This document shows, one piece after another, positions 1 through 8,718 of a stretch of 40,706 nucleotides of DNA. Source of the stretch: Bacillus sp. ISL-45 (GTDB lineage: Bacteria; Bacillota; Bacilli; Bacillales; Cytobacillaceae); contig NZ_JAGGQQ010000022.1 in assembly GCF_018613195.1 (NCBI RefSeq), positions 1-40,706 on the forward strand, written 5' to 3'. The translations under genes were made by a program, and so were the position numbers. A model generated the notes under the pieces. It searched no databases, had not been told where the DNA came from, and saw nothing but the letters and a program-made list of their open reading frames with translations. Numbering within the stretch: position 1 is the first letter of the stretch; each line of letters begins with the position of its first letter.

Positions 1-910
1 AATTATATGGACTTAATCCGAAGTTGCCTTGGGTTCGGACAAATTCCCTTTGACTTGCTCCGATTTTGTCCGAAGTTGCCCGGGGTTCGGACAAAAGTCC
101 GGCGGTTTCCTCCGATTTTGTCCGAAGTTGCCTTGGGTTCGGACAAATTCCCTTTGACTTGCTCCGATTTTGTCCGAAGTTGCCCGGGGTTTAGACAAAA
201 GTCCGGCGGTTTCCTCCGATTTTGTCCGAAGTTGCCTTGGGTTCGGACAAAAGTCCGGCGGCTTCCTCTGGTTTTGTCCGAAGTTGCCTTGGGCTCAGAC
301 AAAAGTCCGGCGGTTTCCTTTAGTTTTGTCCGAAGTTGCCCGGGGTTCGGACAAAAGTCCGGCGGTTTCCTCCGATTTTGTCCGAAGTTGCCTTGAGTTC
401 GGACAAATTCCCTTTGACTTGCTCCGGTTTTGTCCGAAGTTGCCCGGGGTTCAGACAAAAGTCCGGCGGTTTCCTCCGATTTTGTCTGAAGTTGCCTTGG
501 GTTCAGACAAAAGTCCGGCGGTTTCCTCTGATTTTGTCCGAAGTAGCCTGGAGTTCGGACAAAAATCCGGCGGTTTCCTCTGATTTTGTCCGAAGTTGCC
601 CGGGGTTCAGACAAAAGTCCGGCGGTTTCCTCCGATTTTGTCCGAAGTTGCCACGGGTTCGGACAAAAGTCCGGCGGCTTCCGTTGATTTTGTCCGAAGT
701 TGCCTTGGGTTCGGACAAATTCCCTTTGACTTGCTCCGATTTTGTCCGAAGTTGCCTTGGGTTCAGACAAAAGTCCGGCGGTTTCCTCCGATTTTGTCCG
801 AAGTTGCCTCAGGTTCGGACAAAAGTCCGGCGGTTTCCTGCGATTTTGTCTGAAGTCGCCCTGGGTTCAGACAAACCTCCACCGGTTTCCTCTAAACTTG
901 TCCGAAGTCT
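1..910. repeat. Tandem array of a 52-bp palindromic unit, about 17 copies
   Basis: The element TTTTGTCCGAA recurs at 64, 116, 168, 220, 272, 324, 376, 428 and on to 896, an exact 52-bp step. Each unit holds an inverted repeat (TTTGTCCGAA, an 11-nt loop around GTTGCC, TTCGGACAAA) and a linker. The linker comes in two equal-length versions, one around GTCCGGCGGTTTCC and a rarer one around TTCCCTTTGACTTGC (in the units covering about 49-63, 147-165, 400-425 and 717-737). The last two units are more diverged. The array runs off the left edge, so its full length is unknown. Because 52 is not a multiple of 3 and the unit lacks stops, long open frames appear on both strands; these are not convincing genes. 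Confidence 0.95.
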
Positions 911-934
911 AACCTACATAGAAATTTAACACGC

Positions 935-967
935 CCAATAAAAACAAAGCCGCCCAAATTGGCGGCT
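935..967 (-). terminator. Intrinsic terminator of the EamA gene
   Basis: The stem AGCCGCC/GGCGGCT (948-954 and 961-967) is followed on the minus strand by a T-rich run. It lies just after the stop codon at 975 and separates the transporter gene from the 52-bp array. Confidence 0.85.
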
Positions 968-974
968 CTAGTCC

Positions 975-1904
975 TTAACTATTATTTTGCTTAACAACTT
1001 GTCCTTCAACTGACACTTTCTTATCGCCGATCGACAGCCAGGTCACGAAGATGAGCATGATCATTGCTCCCATTAGCTGGACGCTTTGGAGCATCGTATC
1101 AAACCATATCACTGAAATGACCATAACCGTTAAAGGCTCAACACTTGATAGAATGCTAGTTTCAACTGCAGTAATATAGTTCATGCTGCCTAAGAATAGC
1201 AGGAAGGCCAATGTGCCAAAGAAAATCAAGATGGCCATGATAAAAATCATCTTCGGCTGAGCCAAGATGAGCCATTCATTGCTCATCCAAACCCGGTTCA
1301 TTATTCCCAGGACAATTCCGCCAAACAGCATACTCCAGCCTACAATCACCAGTACGCTCCATTCCTTCATTAAGCGAGCCGGGTAAAGGGTATAGAAAGC
1401 AAATGTCAGCCCAACCGCTATTCCCCATAGCAACGCAGCAGGACTGACTAGCAGACTGCTAATGGAACCGTTCGTCAATAACAGAAACAGCCCGGCCAAT
1501 GTACCAGCTATCCCCAGCATCTGATAGCGCGGCGGCCATTTTTTATGATTAAAAGAGACATAGAGTACAACAAAGATTGGAGAGGAGAATTGCAGCAAGG
1601 TTGCTACGACAGCATTGCTTGCTTCAATGGCCATGGTAAAAGTATACTGCAACCCGACCATTCCAAGAATGCTGAATACGATTAGCTGATTCCGCCAGTA
1701 TGGCGTTTTTGCCACTGTGAAAATATCTTCTTTTTTGATTGCCAGGAACGCCAGGATACTGCTTCCGGCAATCATCATCCGGATTGTCAGAATAAAAGGA
1801 ACTGATAATTCAGTATTAGCAAGCACCCACTCCGTGATCGACCCCGTCATTCCCCAGAGCATGGCTCCAATGACAATCATGAGTATTCCTTTTAAACGTA
1901 CCAT
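975..1904 (-). CDS. EamA/DMT-family membrane transporter
   Basis: This encodes a polytopic inner-membrane protein of about 309 aa with roughly ten hydrophobic segments, arranged as two EamA repeats (about residues 5-135 and 150-285). This is the drug/metabolite transporter layout, and members export small metabolites or amino acids; the substrate cannot be read from sequence. The frame is also open from a GTG at 1910, but the ATG at 1904 sits about 8 nt from the ribosome binding site AGGAG, while the GTG sits only 2 nt from it, so 1904 is preferred. It is transcribed alone, away from the gene at 2144, and ends at a good terminator. A second, unrelated-looking family member lies at 15211-16131. 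Confidence 0.9.
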   Translation of the reverse strand: MVRLKGILMIVIGAMLWGMTGSITEWVLANTELSVPFILTIRMMIAGSSILAFLAIKKEDIFTVAKTPYWRNQLIVFSILGMVGLQYTFTMAIEASNAVVATLLQFSSPIFVVLYVSFNHKKWPPRYQMLGIAGTLAGLFLLLTNGSISSLLVSPAALLWGIAVGLTFAFYTLYPARLMKEWSVLVIVGWSMLFGGIVLGIMNRVWMSNEWLILAQPKMIFIMAILIFFGTLAFLLFLGSMNYITAVETSILSSVEPLTVMVISVIWFDTMLQSVQLMGAMIMLIFVTWLSIGDKKVSVEGQVVKQNNS

Positions 1905-1951
1905 TGCCACCGCTCCTGTCTTTGACTTGAAATATATATAAATCTACAAGA

Positions 1952-1971
1952 CCGGAAATCTACCTTTCCGG
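1952..1971. other. Short perfect hairpin between divergent genes
   Basis: CCGGAAA and TTTCCGG form 7-bp arms around a 6-nt loop in the shared upstream region of the EamA gene and the fibronectin-like gene. No T-run follows on either strand, so it may be a leader structure or an operator rather than a terminator. Confidence 0.35.
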
Positions 1972-2143
1972 GCACCGTCTATCTCATTAAATATTATCTT
2001 ACCATAAAAAAACAAATGCCATTCATAAATAGCCATCCAAACTAGAGTTGCTGCACCTTATTTTACCAGTCCATAATCGACAGACACTCTATTAGAATGT
2101 CATTACTTTGGGTAAATAATAAAAAACTCAAGGTGGTGGATGA

Positions 2144-3466
2144 ATGAATAGTCAGACCCAATTGCAAACTTTAAAACAATATCGGACTGGCAAGATATTA
2201 CCGATTGCTGCTCTAGGAATTGCCGGGACACTCTATGCTGTCAAATGGAATCGCCGGCGCAAGACTGCCGCTTTTTCCCACTCAAGGATGCTTAAAAATA
2301 TTGAGCAGGACTCTAAACATATCAAGCTTGAATGGAAGGGTATGAACAGGCCTTATCGTGTATTTAGAGGTAATGAACTCGTATACGAAGGATTGGAGCC
2401 AAAGCTGGTGGACCAAAACCTTGTTCCAGGAACCCTTTACACCTACTGTATAGAAACCCTTGATGACCAAGACAATGTATTGGACAGAATGCGAATCCAA
2501 ACAACTACAGCAGTTGATTTCAGGGAAAGAGAGAATATTCTTGAGGATTTGCTCATAACAACAATAGTTACTCCTGGTCAAATCAGTTTTGAATGGGAAC
2601 CGATCGAGGGTGTTACAGAGTATAGTATTTTCAGGAATGGCGTAAAGCTGGAAACAATGACTTCCTGTGCTTTTATCGATAAAGGGATTGATGATCACGA
2701 GAATTATATTTACAGGATTGAAGCCAGACGGCCTATGCAGCGTTCCGAACAGGTAAAGTGGGAGCTGAAATCGGTTATCGCCAATGCGGTGGGGGCAATC
2801 AAGAAAGATTCTTCCACTGAAATGGCTGCTGATGAGGAATTTACTATCACAAAAAGGATTGGACCAATACAGGAATTGCTGAAATCCCCGCAGGAAAGAA
2901 AGCTTAAACCAGGAAACTGGCAGTTTAGGTACACAACTTTTTTAAAAGAAGAATGGCTTAAAAATCCAAATGCCGCATCACAGGAGCAGGTTTTCAAAGG
3001 CGACCACCGCTTATTCGATCCTGAGTCCTCTGAATTCAGGACCAGAGGCGACGTATTTATCGACACTGAAAATCCATCTGCCCTTCTTAGCAAGGCTACC
3101 GGGAAAACAGAAGCATTTAACAGTGAACAGGAACCTATAGAAACCGCGAGCGCTTCTGACGAAGGAATTCAATTGGAAAAGGTTCTTACAGACGATGACA
3201 GAGTCAAGTTTCACCTGAACCATTCTGTCAGCAATCCGCTCGTGGTCTCCCCTGCCATTGACTACCATGTTTGCGGAACCTTTTATAATGACAACGAATA
3301 TGACCTTGTCGGAATCCACGATCAGGCGCCTGAGCATGAGGTATATCTTAAGGAACCAGGCACAGATGAGTGGCATGTCATCCACCAGGCTCACAGCAAA
3401 GGTCTCGAAATGATGGCAGAACCAATGGCCAATCATTACTGGCGCTACTCTACTTTCACTAACTAA
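2144..3466 (+). CDS. Membrane-anchored protein with fibronectin type III-like repeats
   Basis: This 440-aa protein starts at an ATG behind AAGGTGGTGG. One hydrophobic segment near residues 18-35 is followed by a basic stretch (WNRRRK), suggesting a single membrane anchor. Two beta-rich repeats (about residues 58-125 and 140-198), each with a typical fibronectin-like YxxYxxE-type strand, follow. The C-terminal half (about 255-440) contains FKGDHRLFDPES and FHLNHSVSNPL and resembles, from memory, the DUF3238 domain found in Bacillus; that name is unverified. Its function is unknown; binding or scaffolding at the membrane is an inference from the fold. It is a single gene ending at a strong terminator shared with the convergent gene at 3508. 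Confidence 0.8.
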   Translation: MNSQTQLQTLKQYRTGKILPIAALGIAGTLYAVKWNRRRKTAAFSHSRMLKNIEQDSKHIKLEWKGMNRPYRVFRGNELVYEGLEPKLVDQNLVPGTLYTYCIETLDDQDNVLDRMRIQTTTAVDFRERENILEDLLITTIVTPGQISFEWEPIEGVTEYSIFRNGVKLETMTSCAFIDKGIDDHENYIYRIEARRPMQRSEQVKWELKSVIANAVGAIKKDSSTEMAADEEFTITKRIGPIQELLKSPQERKLKPGNWQFRYTTFLKEEWLKNPNAASQEQVFKGDHRLFDPESSEFRTRGDVFIDTENPSALLSKATGKTEAFNSEQEPIETASASDEGIQLEKVLTDDDRVKFHLNHSVSNPLVVSPAIDYHVCGTFYNDNEYDLVGIHDQAPEHEVYLKEPGTDEWHVIHQAHSKGLEMMAEPMANHYWRYSTFTN

Positions 3467-3467
3467 A

Positions 3468-3502
3468 AAAACGGAAAAGCTGACTGCCAGCTTTTCCGTT
3501 TT
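3468..3502. terminator. Bidirectional terminator
   Basis: ACGGAAAAGCTG and CAGCTTTTCCGT form a perfect 12-bp stem with a 5-nt loop, with A-runs before and T-runs after, so it can serve both convergent genes (ending at 3466 and 3508). Confidence 0.92.
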
Positions 3503-3507
3503 TTCTC

Positions 3508-3897
3508 TTATAAAAATCTCTTTCGCACATTAGGCGGAGGCAGCATACAGCTGTCCTTCTGGCCGAACCATTTGAATCGGTTTTTGGCAATGAGATCATA
3601 TACAATATTCCTGATTGGCGCTGGAACGATCATAAACACATAAAGCAGCTTCCATGCTCCGCGCAAATGGCGACTGATCCGCAGTGCAGCGGACGATTTA
3701 TAATAAACCTTCCCATTCTCGATCAGAATCATGCTGTCCACATCATCAGGCACATTATGTTTCTTCAGCAATTCCTGTCCTGCATCACTCTGGAGCGATG
3801 CGAAACGGAACAGCTCTTTGTCGTCACGGTCGAGGATAAATTGGACACTGGCATCACAAAAGTTGCATACACCATCGAATAAGATAACAGGCTGCAT
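3508..3897 (-). CDS. DCC-family thiol-disulfide oxidoreductase-like protein (DUF393, YuxK-like)
   Basis: This small soluble protein of 129 aa begins with the family signature LFDGVCNFCDASVQF, whose D-x-x-C-x-x-C core names the DCC family. The segment RFASLQSDAGQELL and the later basic region match the usual architecture, and the length is normal. The family is predicted to be thioredoxin-like, but its substrate is not established; B. subtilis YuxK is a member. The ATG at 3897 has AGGAGG 7-8 nt upstream. It is a monocistronic gene convergent with the fibronectin-like gene. Confidence 0.9.
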   Translation of the reverse strand: MQPVILFDGVCNFCDASVQFILDRDDKELFRFASLQSDAGQELLKKHNVPDDVDSMILIENGKVYYKSSAALRISRHLRGAWKLLYVFMIVPAPIRNIVYDLIAKNRFKWFGQKDSCMLPPPNVRKRFL

Positions 3898-4004
3898 GCT
3901 TCATCCCTCCTCAATTGAGATTGAGTGATATCTCTATTGTACCATTTATCCTTTTTGAGGAAGATAAAACAACGCTTCAGAATTTTCTCAGGATTTATCT
4001 CTGG

Positions 4005-4583
4005 TTAATTCTTCTCCAGTACGCTACTTCTGACCATGAGCCTGTTTAAGTATTTCATCCCTGCCAAACTGAGGCGCATCCAAATAAAGCTGTACAACAG
4101 ACTAAAAACAATAACTCCTATCGTAACACTAACACTTATTTTGCTCGAGATCGCAGGACCCAACACCGGAAACTGGAACAAGTACAGCAAGGTTAAGATT
4201 CCAGATGCCAGGGAAAGCCCTCCAGTGATTGTAACTGAGGTTTGATTTTTTGCCAGTTTAAATCCGGTACCCAGCGAGACGCCAAGCAATCCTGTCGTAA
4301 ATACAAAGATAAGCACTTCTGACGGCTGGAGGAAAATTAATAGCATGGCAGTGACCACATAAGTGAGAAAACCAATGCGGGCCGAAATGACAGTCGCCAG
4401 AACAATAGGACCTGTAGCTGCAATGCTGAAAGCATAACCAAGTCCTCCGAATAATCCTGCTGATTGAAGAATCGCCGCAATCGCCCCCAGCAGGCTACCG
4501 GTGATCAGCTTGACATTCTTGGAACGATGTCCAGGAATGGCTTGATGCTCTTTTTGAAATAAATTGATTAAACCCACAAGCAT
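4005..4583 (-). CDS. Small polytopic membrane protein of unknown function
   Basis: This 192-aa protein has five or six hydrophobic segments (about residues 28-45, 50-72, 75-90, 92-110, 120-145 and 150-170), short loops and a basic C-terminal tail. The start at 4583 has GGGGG close upstream. I do not recognise the family. Its size and many small residues recall substrate-binding membrane components or small transporters, but no motif supports a specific assignment. It stands alone, with no clear terminator downstream. Confidence 0.75.
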   Translation of the reverse strand: MLVGLINLFQKEHQAIPGHRSKNVKLITGSLLGAIAAILQSAGLFGGLGYAFSIAATGPIVLATVISARIGFLTYVVTAMLLIFLQPSEVLIFVFTTGLLGVSLGTGFKLAKNQTSVTITGGLSLASGILTLLYLFQFPVLGPAISSKISVSVTIGVIVFSLLYSFIWMRLSLAGMKYLNRLMVRSSVLEKN

Positions 4584-4947
4584 ATCCCCCTGCTTAAATC
4601 ATCGATTTTGTCTAAGAAAGGCTTCAAACATCCTCTTTGTAAAGGAATCAAATTGGATCCATCTCTAACATGTATTCCTGAAGAAGTATTTCATGTATTA
4701 TTTTTTCATGGACAATCGCAAACTCGATGCTAACAATCCCCTTTTTATTCCAAAAAATAGCCGATGAACTTTAAATGGTATTAAAGAATCTTGAACAGAC
4801 CTTTACTATGATATTTTTAACCGATGCATAAACATTATGGCCAGGAATAACGCTTGTGAATTCTGGGTGACTGCCCATTTGCCCCGGGACATCTATCCTA
4901 TTCTCCTTGCTTTGAATATAGTGTAGAAGCTATGGGAGGTGACTGTG
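4584..4947. other. Intergenic stretch without visible gene
   Basis: This AT-rich spacer separates the divergent genes at 4583 and 4948. No long open frame, tRNA-like fold or strong terminator is apparent. It presumably holds both promoters, but no pair of promoter boxes with good spacing stands out. Confidence 0.5.
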
Positions 4948-5697
4948 ATGACTGGCTTGTATACACATGGTTCCTCACCGCTGGGAGATCTGCAGGAGTG
5001 GGAAAAGCAGGCACTTGAAAAATTCTTCGTTAAAATGAGCGATAAAGAAAAGCCCTTCCCATGCATCCCGGCAACGATTGGATTTTCGATGAATCAGCTG
5101 CGATATGGATTTGTTGGCAATCCAGGAATGGAAACAACGATTAACGAACTTGCCAGCTTACTGACAAGCTATACAAAGCATTCAAAGGAGATAGGAAATT
5201 ATACTTCTTTGGTTATTTTTTATGAGACACCTGAATCAATGAAGAATGAATCCGTTGAAGAATTTGAACAATTATTCTGGAATCATTTAAGTGGTCTAAG
5301 CACACTGGATGAATTTGATTGGCCAGAGGATATTCCTACTGACCCACATGATCCTATTTGGGAATTTTGCTTCAGTGGCGAGAAATATTTTATGTATTGT
5401 GCTACCCCTGCACACAAAAACCGGAAAAGCAGGCATTTTGACGTGATGATGCTTGCGATTACTCCGCGCTGGGTTCTGCAGGAATTTAATAAGTCACAAA
5501 GTTATGCAGGGAGAATTAAGGCCCAGGTGAGAGAACGGCTTGCGAAATATGACAGCATTGCGATTCACCCAGACCTGAACACATACGGAGCTGAGGATAA
5601 TTTTGAATGGCGGCAGTACTTCCTCCGGGATGATGATACTTCTTTATCAAAATGCCCATACCATAGGGTGCTTAGATTCCTTGGCATCGATAAATAA
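4948..5697 (+). CDS. YqcI/YcgG family protein
   Basis: This protein of about 249 aa matches the Bacillus YqcI/YcgG family in length and in its C-terminal signature, which includes IAIHPDLNTYG, EWRQYFLRDDD and the closing KCPYH. An N-terminal stretch with PFPCIPAT and GFVG is also conserved in the family as I know it. The conserved Cys/His residues near the end hint at metal binding, but no biochemical role is known to me. The frame extends to a GTG at 4939 that overlaps the ribosome binding site GGGAGGTGA, so the ATG at 4948, about 7 nt from it, is chosen. A terminator follows directly. Confidence 0.87.
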   Translation: MTGLYTHGSSPLGDLQEWEKQALEKFFVKMSDKEKPFPCIPATIGFSMNQLRYGFVGNPGMETTINELASLLTSYTKHSKEIGNYTSLVIFYETPESMKNESVEEFEQLFWNHLSGLSTLDEFDWPEDIPTDPHDPIWEFCFSGEKYFMYCATPAHKNRKSRHFDVMMLAITPRWVLQEFNKSQSYAGRIKAQVRERLAKYDSIAIHPDLNTYGAEDNFEWRQYFLRDDDTSLSKCPYHRVLRFLGIDK

Positions 5698-5728
5698 GCG
5701 CAGAAAGCTGGCTCCTGCGCTTTATTGT
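5696..5728 (+). terminator. Intrinsic terminator after the YqcI/YcgG gene
   Basis: AAGCGCAG pairs with CTGCGCTT around an 11-nt loop, followed by a T-rich tail (TTTATTGTT). It begins inside the stop codon. Confidence 0.8.
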
Positions 5729-5892
5729 TCATTCAACTGGCTAATGATTTCAGCCGTATTCTTTGTCACTGCTGGACTTTTTACTCACAATCACTCTATA
5801 TCATGGAAATTACTTCAAATCTCATTGCTAATCATGGTAAACTCTATGAAGATGTTTTTTACATAGGCGAAAACTTGATGAGGAGGATTTTT

Positions 5893-7314
5893 GTGAAACG
5901 GTATTCGCTGTTTTTCTTGATATTCACGTCACTCGTTCTTTCTGCGTGCAGGAGTGATGAACCGGATGAAGAAGTCGGAGCCGAACAACCGGCTAAGGAA
6001 GTTGTTAAAAAGGAAGTAACAATGCAGATTAAATCTGAACATTTGAAGAATATAAGTATAGAGGTTACAGAGGAAAGCCTGATGGACCTGGAGCCCGGCT
6101 CGATGATGGGCGACCTGACCTATGAAAAGGACATAGAAGACATTGGTTTCAATACACCTGAATTAGACTCCGAGCTAAAAAATCAACTGCCGGCGAAACT
6201 CGAAGAACTCGCCAATGGCGCAGCTGACTTGGAGACAATTAAAAAGGGACTCGTTTCCCTGCTAGCCAGTCCACATTATAAACAGATTATCGAAAATGCT
6301 AAAGCTTATGAACCGCATTTCGAAGAGCCTTTCCTGCCAGACCCGACAAAGTCTGTAAGTGAAGAAGAGGAAACGAAGGCTTCTGATAAAGCGATCATCC
6401 TTCTTGATGCAAGCTCAAGTATGCTTCAACAAACAGATGGCCGTATCAAAATGGAAATCGCAAAAGACGCGGTAAAAAGCTTCGCCAAGACGATTGGCCA
6501 GTCCAGTGAGGTTTCACTGCTAGTGTACGGTCATAAAGGCTCCGATTCAGATGCCGATAAAGGAGCTTCCTGCTCAGGAATTGAAGAAGTATATCCTATG
6601 GGCAAATACGAAAAAGAAGTTTTCCACGGAGCGGTCGATTCATTTGATAGCAAAGGCTGGACTCCACTTGCAGGTGCCATCCAAAAGGCCGCAAAGATGA
6701 GCAGCAGCTATGACGGCAATACAACGATTTACATTGTCAGTGATGGAGCCGAAACCTGTGATGGCAATCCCGTCGGGGCCAGCAAGGATCTGGTGGCCAA
6801 GAATGCTGAAACTACAGTGAACATCATCGGATTCGATGTAGATGGTGGAACAGAGAATCAGTTGAAGGCAGTTGCTGAAGCCGGAAACGGAGAATACTTC
6901 AAGGCTGACAACCCTGAGGAATTGAAAAATACAATCCAATACGAGTGGCTCCCTTCCACCCTCGACCTGGCATTTGCATTTACAATGGCGCCAGATGGAT
7001 GGGATATGGTCGCAGAATACAAAGTCGCAGAAAAGTACCCTCTTGAACTTTGGACCGTTGGAAGAAAGGAAGCACATCGGATCATCGACGCAGCCGCCAT
7101 CATGTCCGAGAAAGGCTGGATCAGCGATGAACAATATTCCGAGTTAAGAGATTGGGGCTTTGAACGCAGTGAAGCCATGAAAGAACTCCATTACGCCATG
7201 AGCAAAACCAATCGTGAAAAAGCAGAGACCGAAAGCAAGGAAATCAGGCAAAGAGTCGACGACTGGGTGGAGAAAATGAAAGAACTGAAAAAAGAGCGCG
7301 GCGATACGTGGTAA
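5893..7314 (+). CDS. VWA-domain lipoprotein
   Basis: This 473-aa protein starts at GTG 5893, placed 6 nt after AGGAGG; the longer open frame upstream lacks a ribosome binding site and would bury the signal peptide. The N-terminus is a lipoprotein signal (KRYSLFFLIF, lipobox LSAC). A von Willebrand factor A domain spans about residues 165-330, with the MIDAS residues visible: DASSS near 171, the Thr of GWTPLAG near 255 and the Asp of VSDGAE near 282. The C-terminal 130 residues are helical and charged. Extracellular VWA lipoproteins bind metal-dependent ligands; B. subtilis YwmC and YwmD are comparable. The ligand is unknown. Confidence 0.9.
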   Translation: MKRYSLFFLIFTSLVLSACRSDEPDEEVGAEQPAKEVVKKEVTMQIKSEHLKNISIEVTEESLMDLEPGSMMGDLTYEKDIEDIGFNTPELDSELKNQLPAKLEELANGAADLETIKKGLVSLLASPHYKQIIENAKAYEPHFEEPFLPDPTKSVSEEEETKASDKAIILLDASSSMLQQTDGRIKMEIAKDAVKSFAKTIGQSSEVSLLVYGHKGSDSDADKGASCSGIEEVYPMGKYEKEVFHGAVDSFDSKGWTPLAGAIQKAAKMSSSYDGNTTIYIVSDGAETCDGNPVGASKDLVAKNAETTVNIIGFDVDGGTENQLKAVAEAGNGEYFKADNPEELKNTIQYEWLPSTLDLAFAFTMAPDGWDMVAEYKVAEKYPLELWTVGRKEAHRIIDAAAIMSEKGWISDEQYSELRDWGFERSEAMKELHYAMSKTNREKAETESKEIRQRVDDWVEKMKELKKERGDTW

Positions 7315-7340
7315 TGCGCCTCGTTTTAATTGTACATTTT

Positions 7341-7375
7341 AAACAAAGGGCCCTCAGATAGAGGGCCCTTTGTTT
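7341..7375. terminator. Strong bidirectional terminator
   Basis: AAACAAAGGGCCCTC and GAGGGCCCTTTGTTT form a perfect 15-bp stem around AGATA between the convergent genes ending at 7314 and 7404. Confidence 0.92.
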
Positions 7376-7403
7376 CGACTTATACTTTGTCCAGCAAGAG
7401 TTT

Positions 7404-7697
7404 CTATTCTCTCACCACACCATGGTTAGTAATCATTAGTTTGATTTTCTTGTATTGTTGTGCACCGTCATAAACAGATTTGTTCACAACCATTTTTTCT
7501 CCGTTCAATTTGATCCAGTATTGCCGTTCCTCTGCAAAATTCCCATAAATATTCCTGGTTGCTATACTGATCCCTTTATCTTCAACAATTCCCACTGCAG
7601 AATCCACCTTAAAATTTGAATAGAGATAATCCTCATACGCGAACGCCAGTAGAATAATGCAGAAGACCCAAATTACAAAATAGAGTATTTTTTTCAT
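7404..7697 (-). CDS. Small membrane-anchored protein of unknown function
   Basis: This protein of about 97 aa has an N-terminal hydrophobic segment (ILYFVIWVFCIILLAFA) and a polar extracellular part of about 75 residues with beta-rich character. The GTG at 7706 overlaps the ribosome binding site AGGTGA, so the ATG at 7697 is preferred. I do not recognise a family. It could be a single-pass protein or be secreted if the signal is cleaved. It is monocistronic, convergent with the VWA lipoprotein gene. Confidence 0.7.
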   Translation of the reverse strand: MKKILYFVIWVFCIILLAFAYEDYLYSNFKVDSAVGIVEDKGISIATRNIYGNFAEERQYWIKLNGEKMVVNKSVYDGAQQYKKIKLMITNHGVVRE

Positions 7698-7827
7698 CTT
7701 TATCACCTAAAGGTAGTTTGCGTTGAATTAGAAAGAAATACTCTTGAAATTTTGATTGTATGTATATTTCCAACAGGTAAAATATGCTAAAATCACTATG
7801 AGCCCACTGGGGAGGATGAGAAGTTTT

Positions 7828-8664
7828 ATGCATGCTGAGCAATTAAAGTCAGAACTGACAAAATTAGATTTTCAAAAACCTGAAACTGTTAAGAGCAAGG
7901 ATCTTAATCATCTTATTCAACAAATGGTTGAGCATATCGGTTCTACTGACCCCGTACTAAGGGATAAATTGATTTACACTTCATTTTATTATTTAACGAA
8001 AGATAATTATTTAAATCATCAACAAATGACATACTTAATCGAAACCTGTCTTGGCAAAAACCACTTATATAAAGGCATTGATCTGACAGACGATGATTCG
8101 GTATTCACGAGAGCATTTTCTACCCTTGTGATTGCGCTTATTTTAGACAGGGACCGTGAAGAACGATTTCTTTCGGAAGAATTAGCCCTTAAAGCCATAG
8201 AGAGCAGCATTCTTTATTTAAAAGAAGAAGAAGATACTCGAGGATACGTCGAGGAAAAAGGCTGGGCCCATTCTATAGCACACGGAGCTGACCTTTTGGC
8301 TGAGGCTATTAAGCACCCATTATTTGACTTATCTTTAGCAAGCGAATGCCTTAATACAATCGGCGGTTGCATCCTAAAAGAAACAGCTTATATCGATGAA
8401 GAAGATGAGCGTCTTATCTATGCGGTGATTGCCCTATTAGAAAAGGGGATGAATGAACATCTATTAAAAGAGTGGATTGTGAATCTATCAAACAAAGTAA
8501 TGGATATTAAAAATACAGCTGGGTATACCCCTTACTTCTTCCGGATGAACACGAATGTAAATCAATTCATAAAATCGCTTTACTTCCGGCTGCTGTTTTT
8601 AAACACCGGGATGAATACAAGACAGGAGATTGAACGTATTTTAAAATCTCAAGTCACAGTATAA
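7828..8664 (+). CDS. DUF2785 domain-containing protein
   Basis: This soluble, mostly helical protein of about 278 aa carries the DUF2785 signature GWAHSIAHGADLL near the middle, with conserved His and Asp. The function is unknown. The frame also allows an ATG at 7816, but that codon abuts the ribosome binding site GGGGAGG; 7828 gives 12 nt of spacing, a little long, so the exact start is uncertain. It is followed at once by a terminator shared with the convergent lipoprotein gene. Confidence 0.85.
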   Translation: MHAEQLKSELTKLDFQKPETVKSKDLNHLIQQMVEHIGSTDPVLRDKLIYTSFYYLTKDNYLNHQQMTYLIETCLGKNHLYKGIDLTDDDSVFTRAFSTLVIALILDRDREERFLSEELALKAIESSILYLKEEEDTRGYVEEKGWAHSIAHGADLLAEAIKHPLFDLSLASECLNTIGGCILKETAYIDEEDERLIYAVIALLEKGMNEHLLKEWIVNLSNKVMDIKNTAGYTPYFFRMNTNVNQFIKSLYFRLLFLNTGMNTRQEIERILKSQVTV

Positions 8665-8682
8665 AGAAATTTTTGGCGACTA

Positions 8683-8714
8683 AAAAGAACGCAAAGGTGC
8701 TTTGCGTTCTTTTC
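8683..8714. terminator. Bidirectional terminator
   Basis: AAAGAACGCAAA and TTTGCGTTCTTT form a stem with a small loop (GGTGC), with A- and T-runs on both sides, between the convergent genes ending at 8664 and 8719. Confidence 0.9.
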
Positions 8715-8718
8715 ATAC

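Noticed and set aside
1-910. CRISPR array
   Set aside because: The text between palindromes is repeated, not unique, and no cas genes are near; the unit length and linkers do not fit repeat-spacer structure.
3-929. Several long open frames on both strands across the 52-bp array (up to 255 codons)
   Set aside because: They follow from a stop-free repeat whose 52-bp period rotates through all three frames; there is no ribosome site and the peptide is just the repeat read in turn.
4791-4815. Promoter for the YqcI/YcgG gene (TTGAAC ... GATATT)
   Set aside because: The spacing between boxes is about 10-15 nt, too short for a standard promoter.
5725-5892. Longer N-terminus of the VWA lipoprotein
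   Set aside because: The extra 56 codons lack a ribosome site and would place the lipoprotein signal internally.
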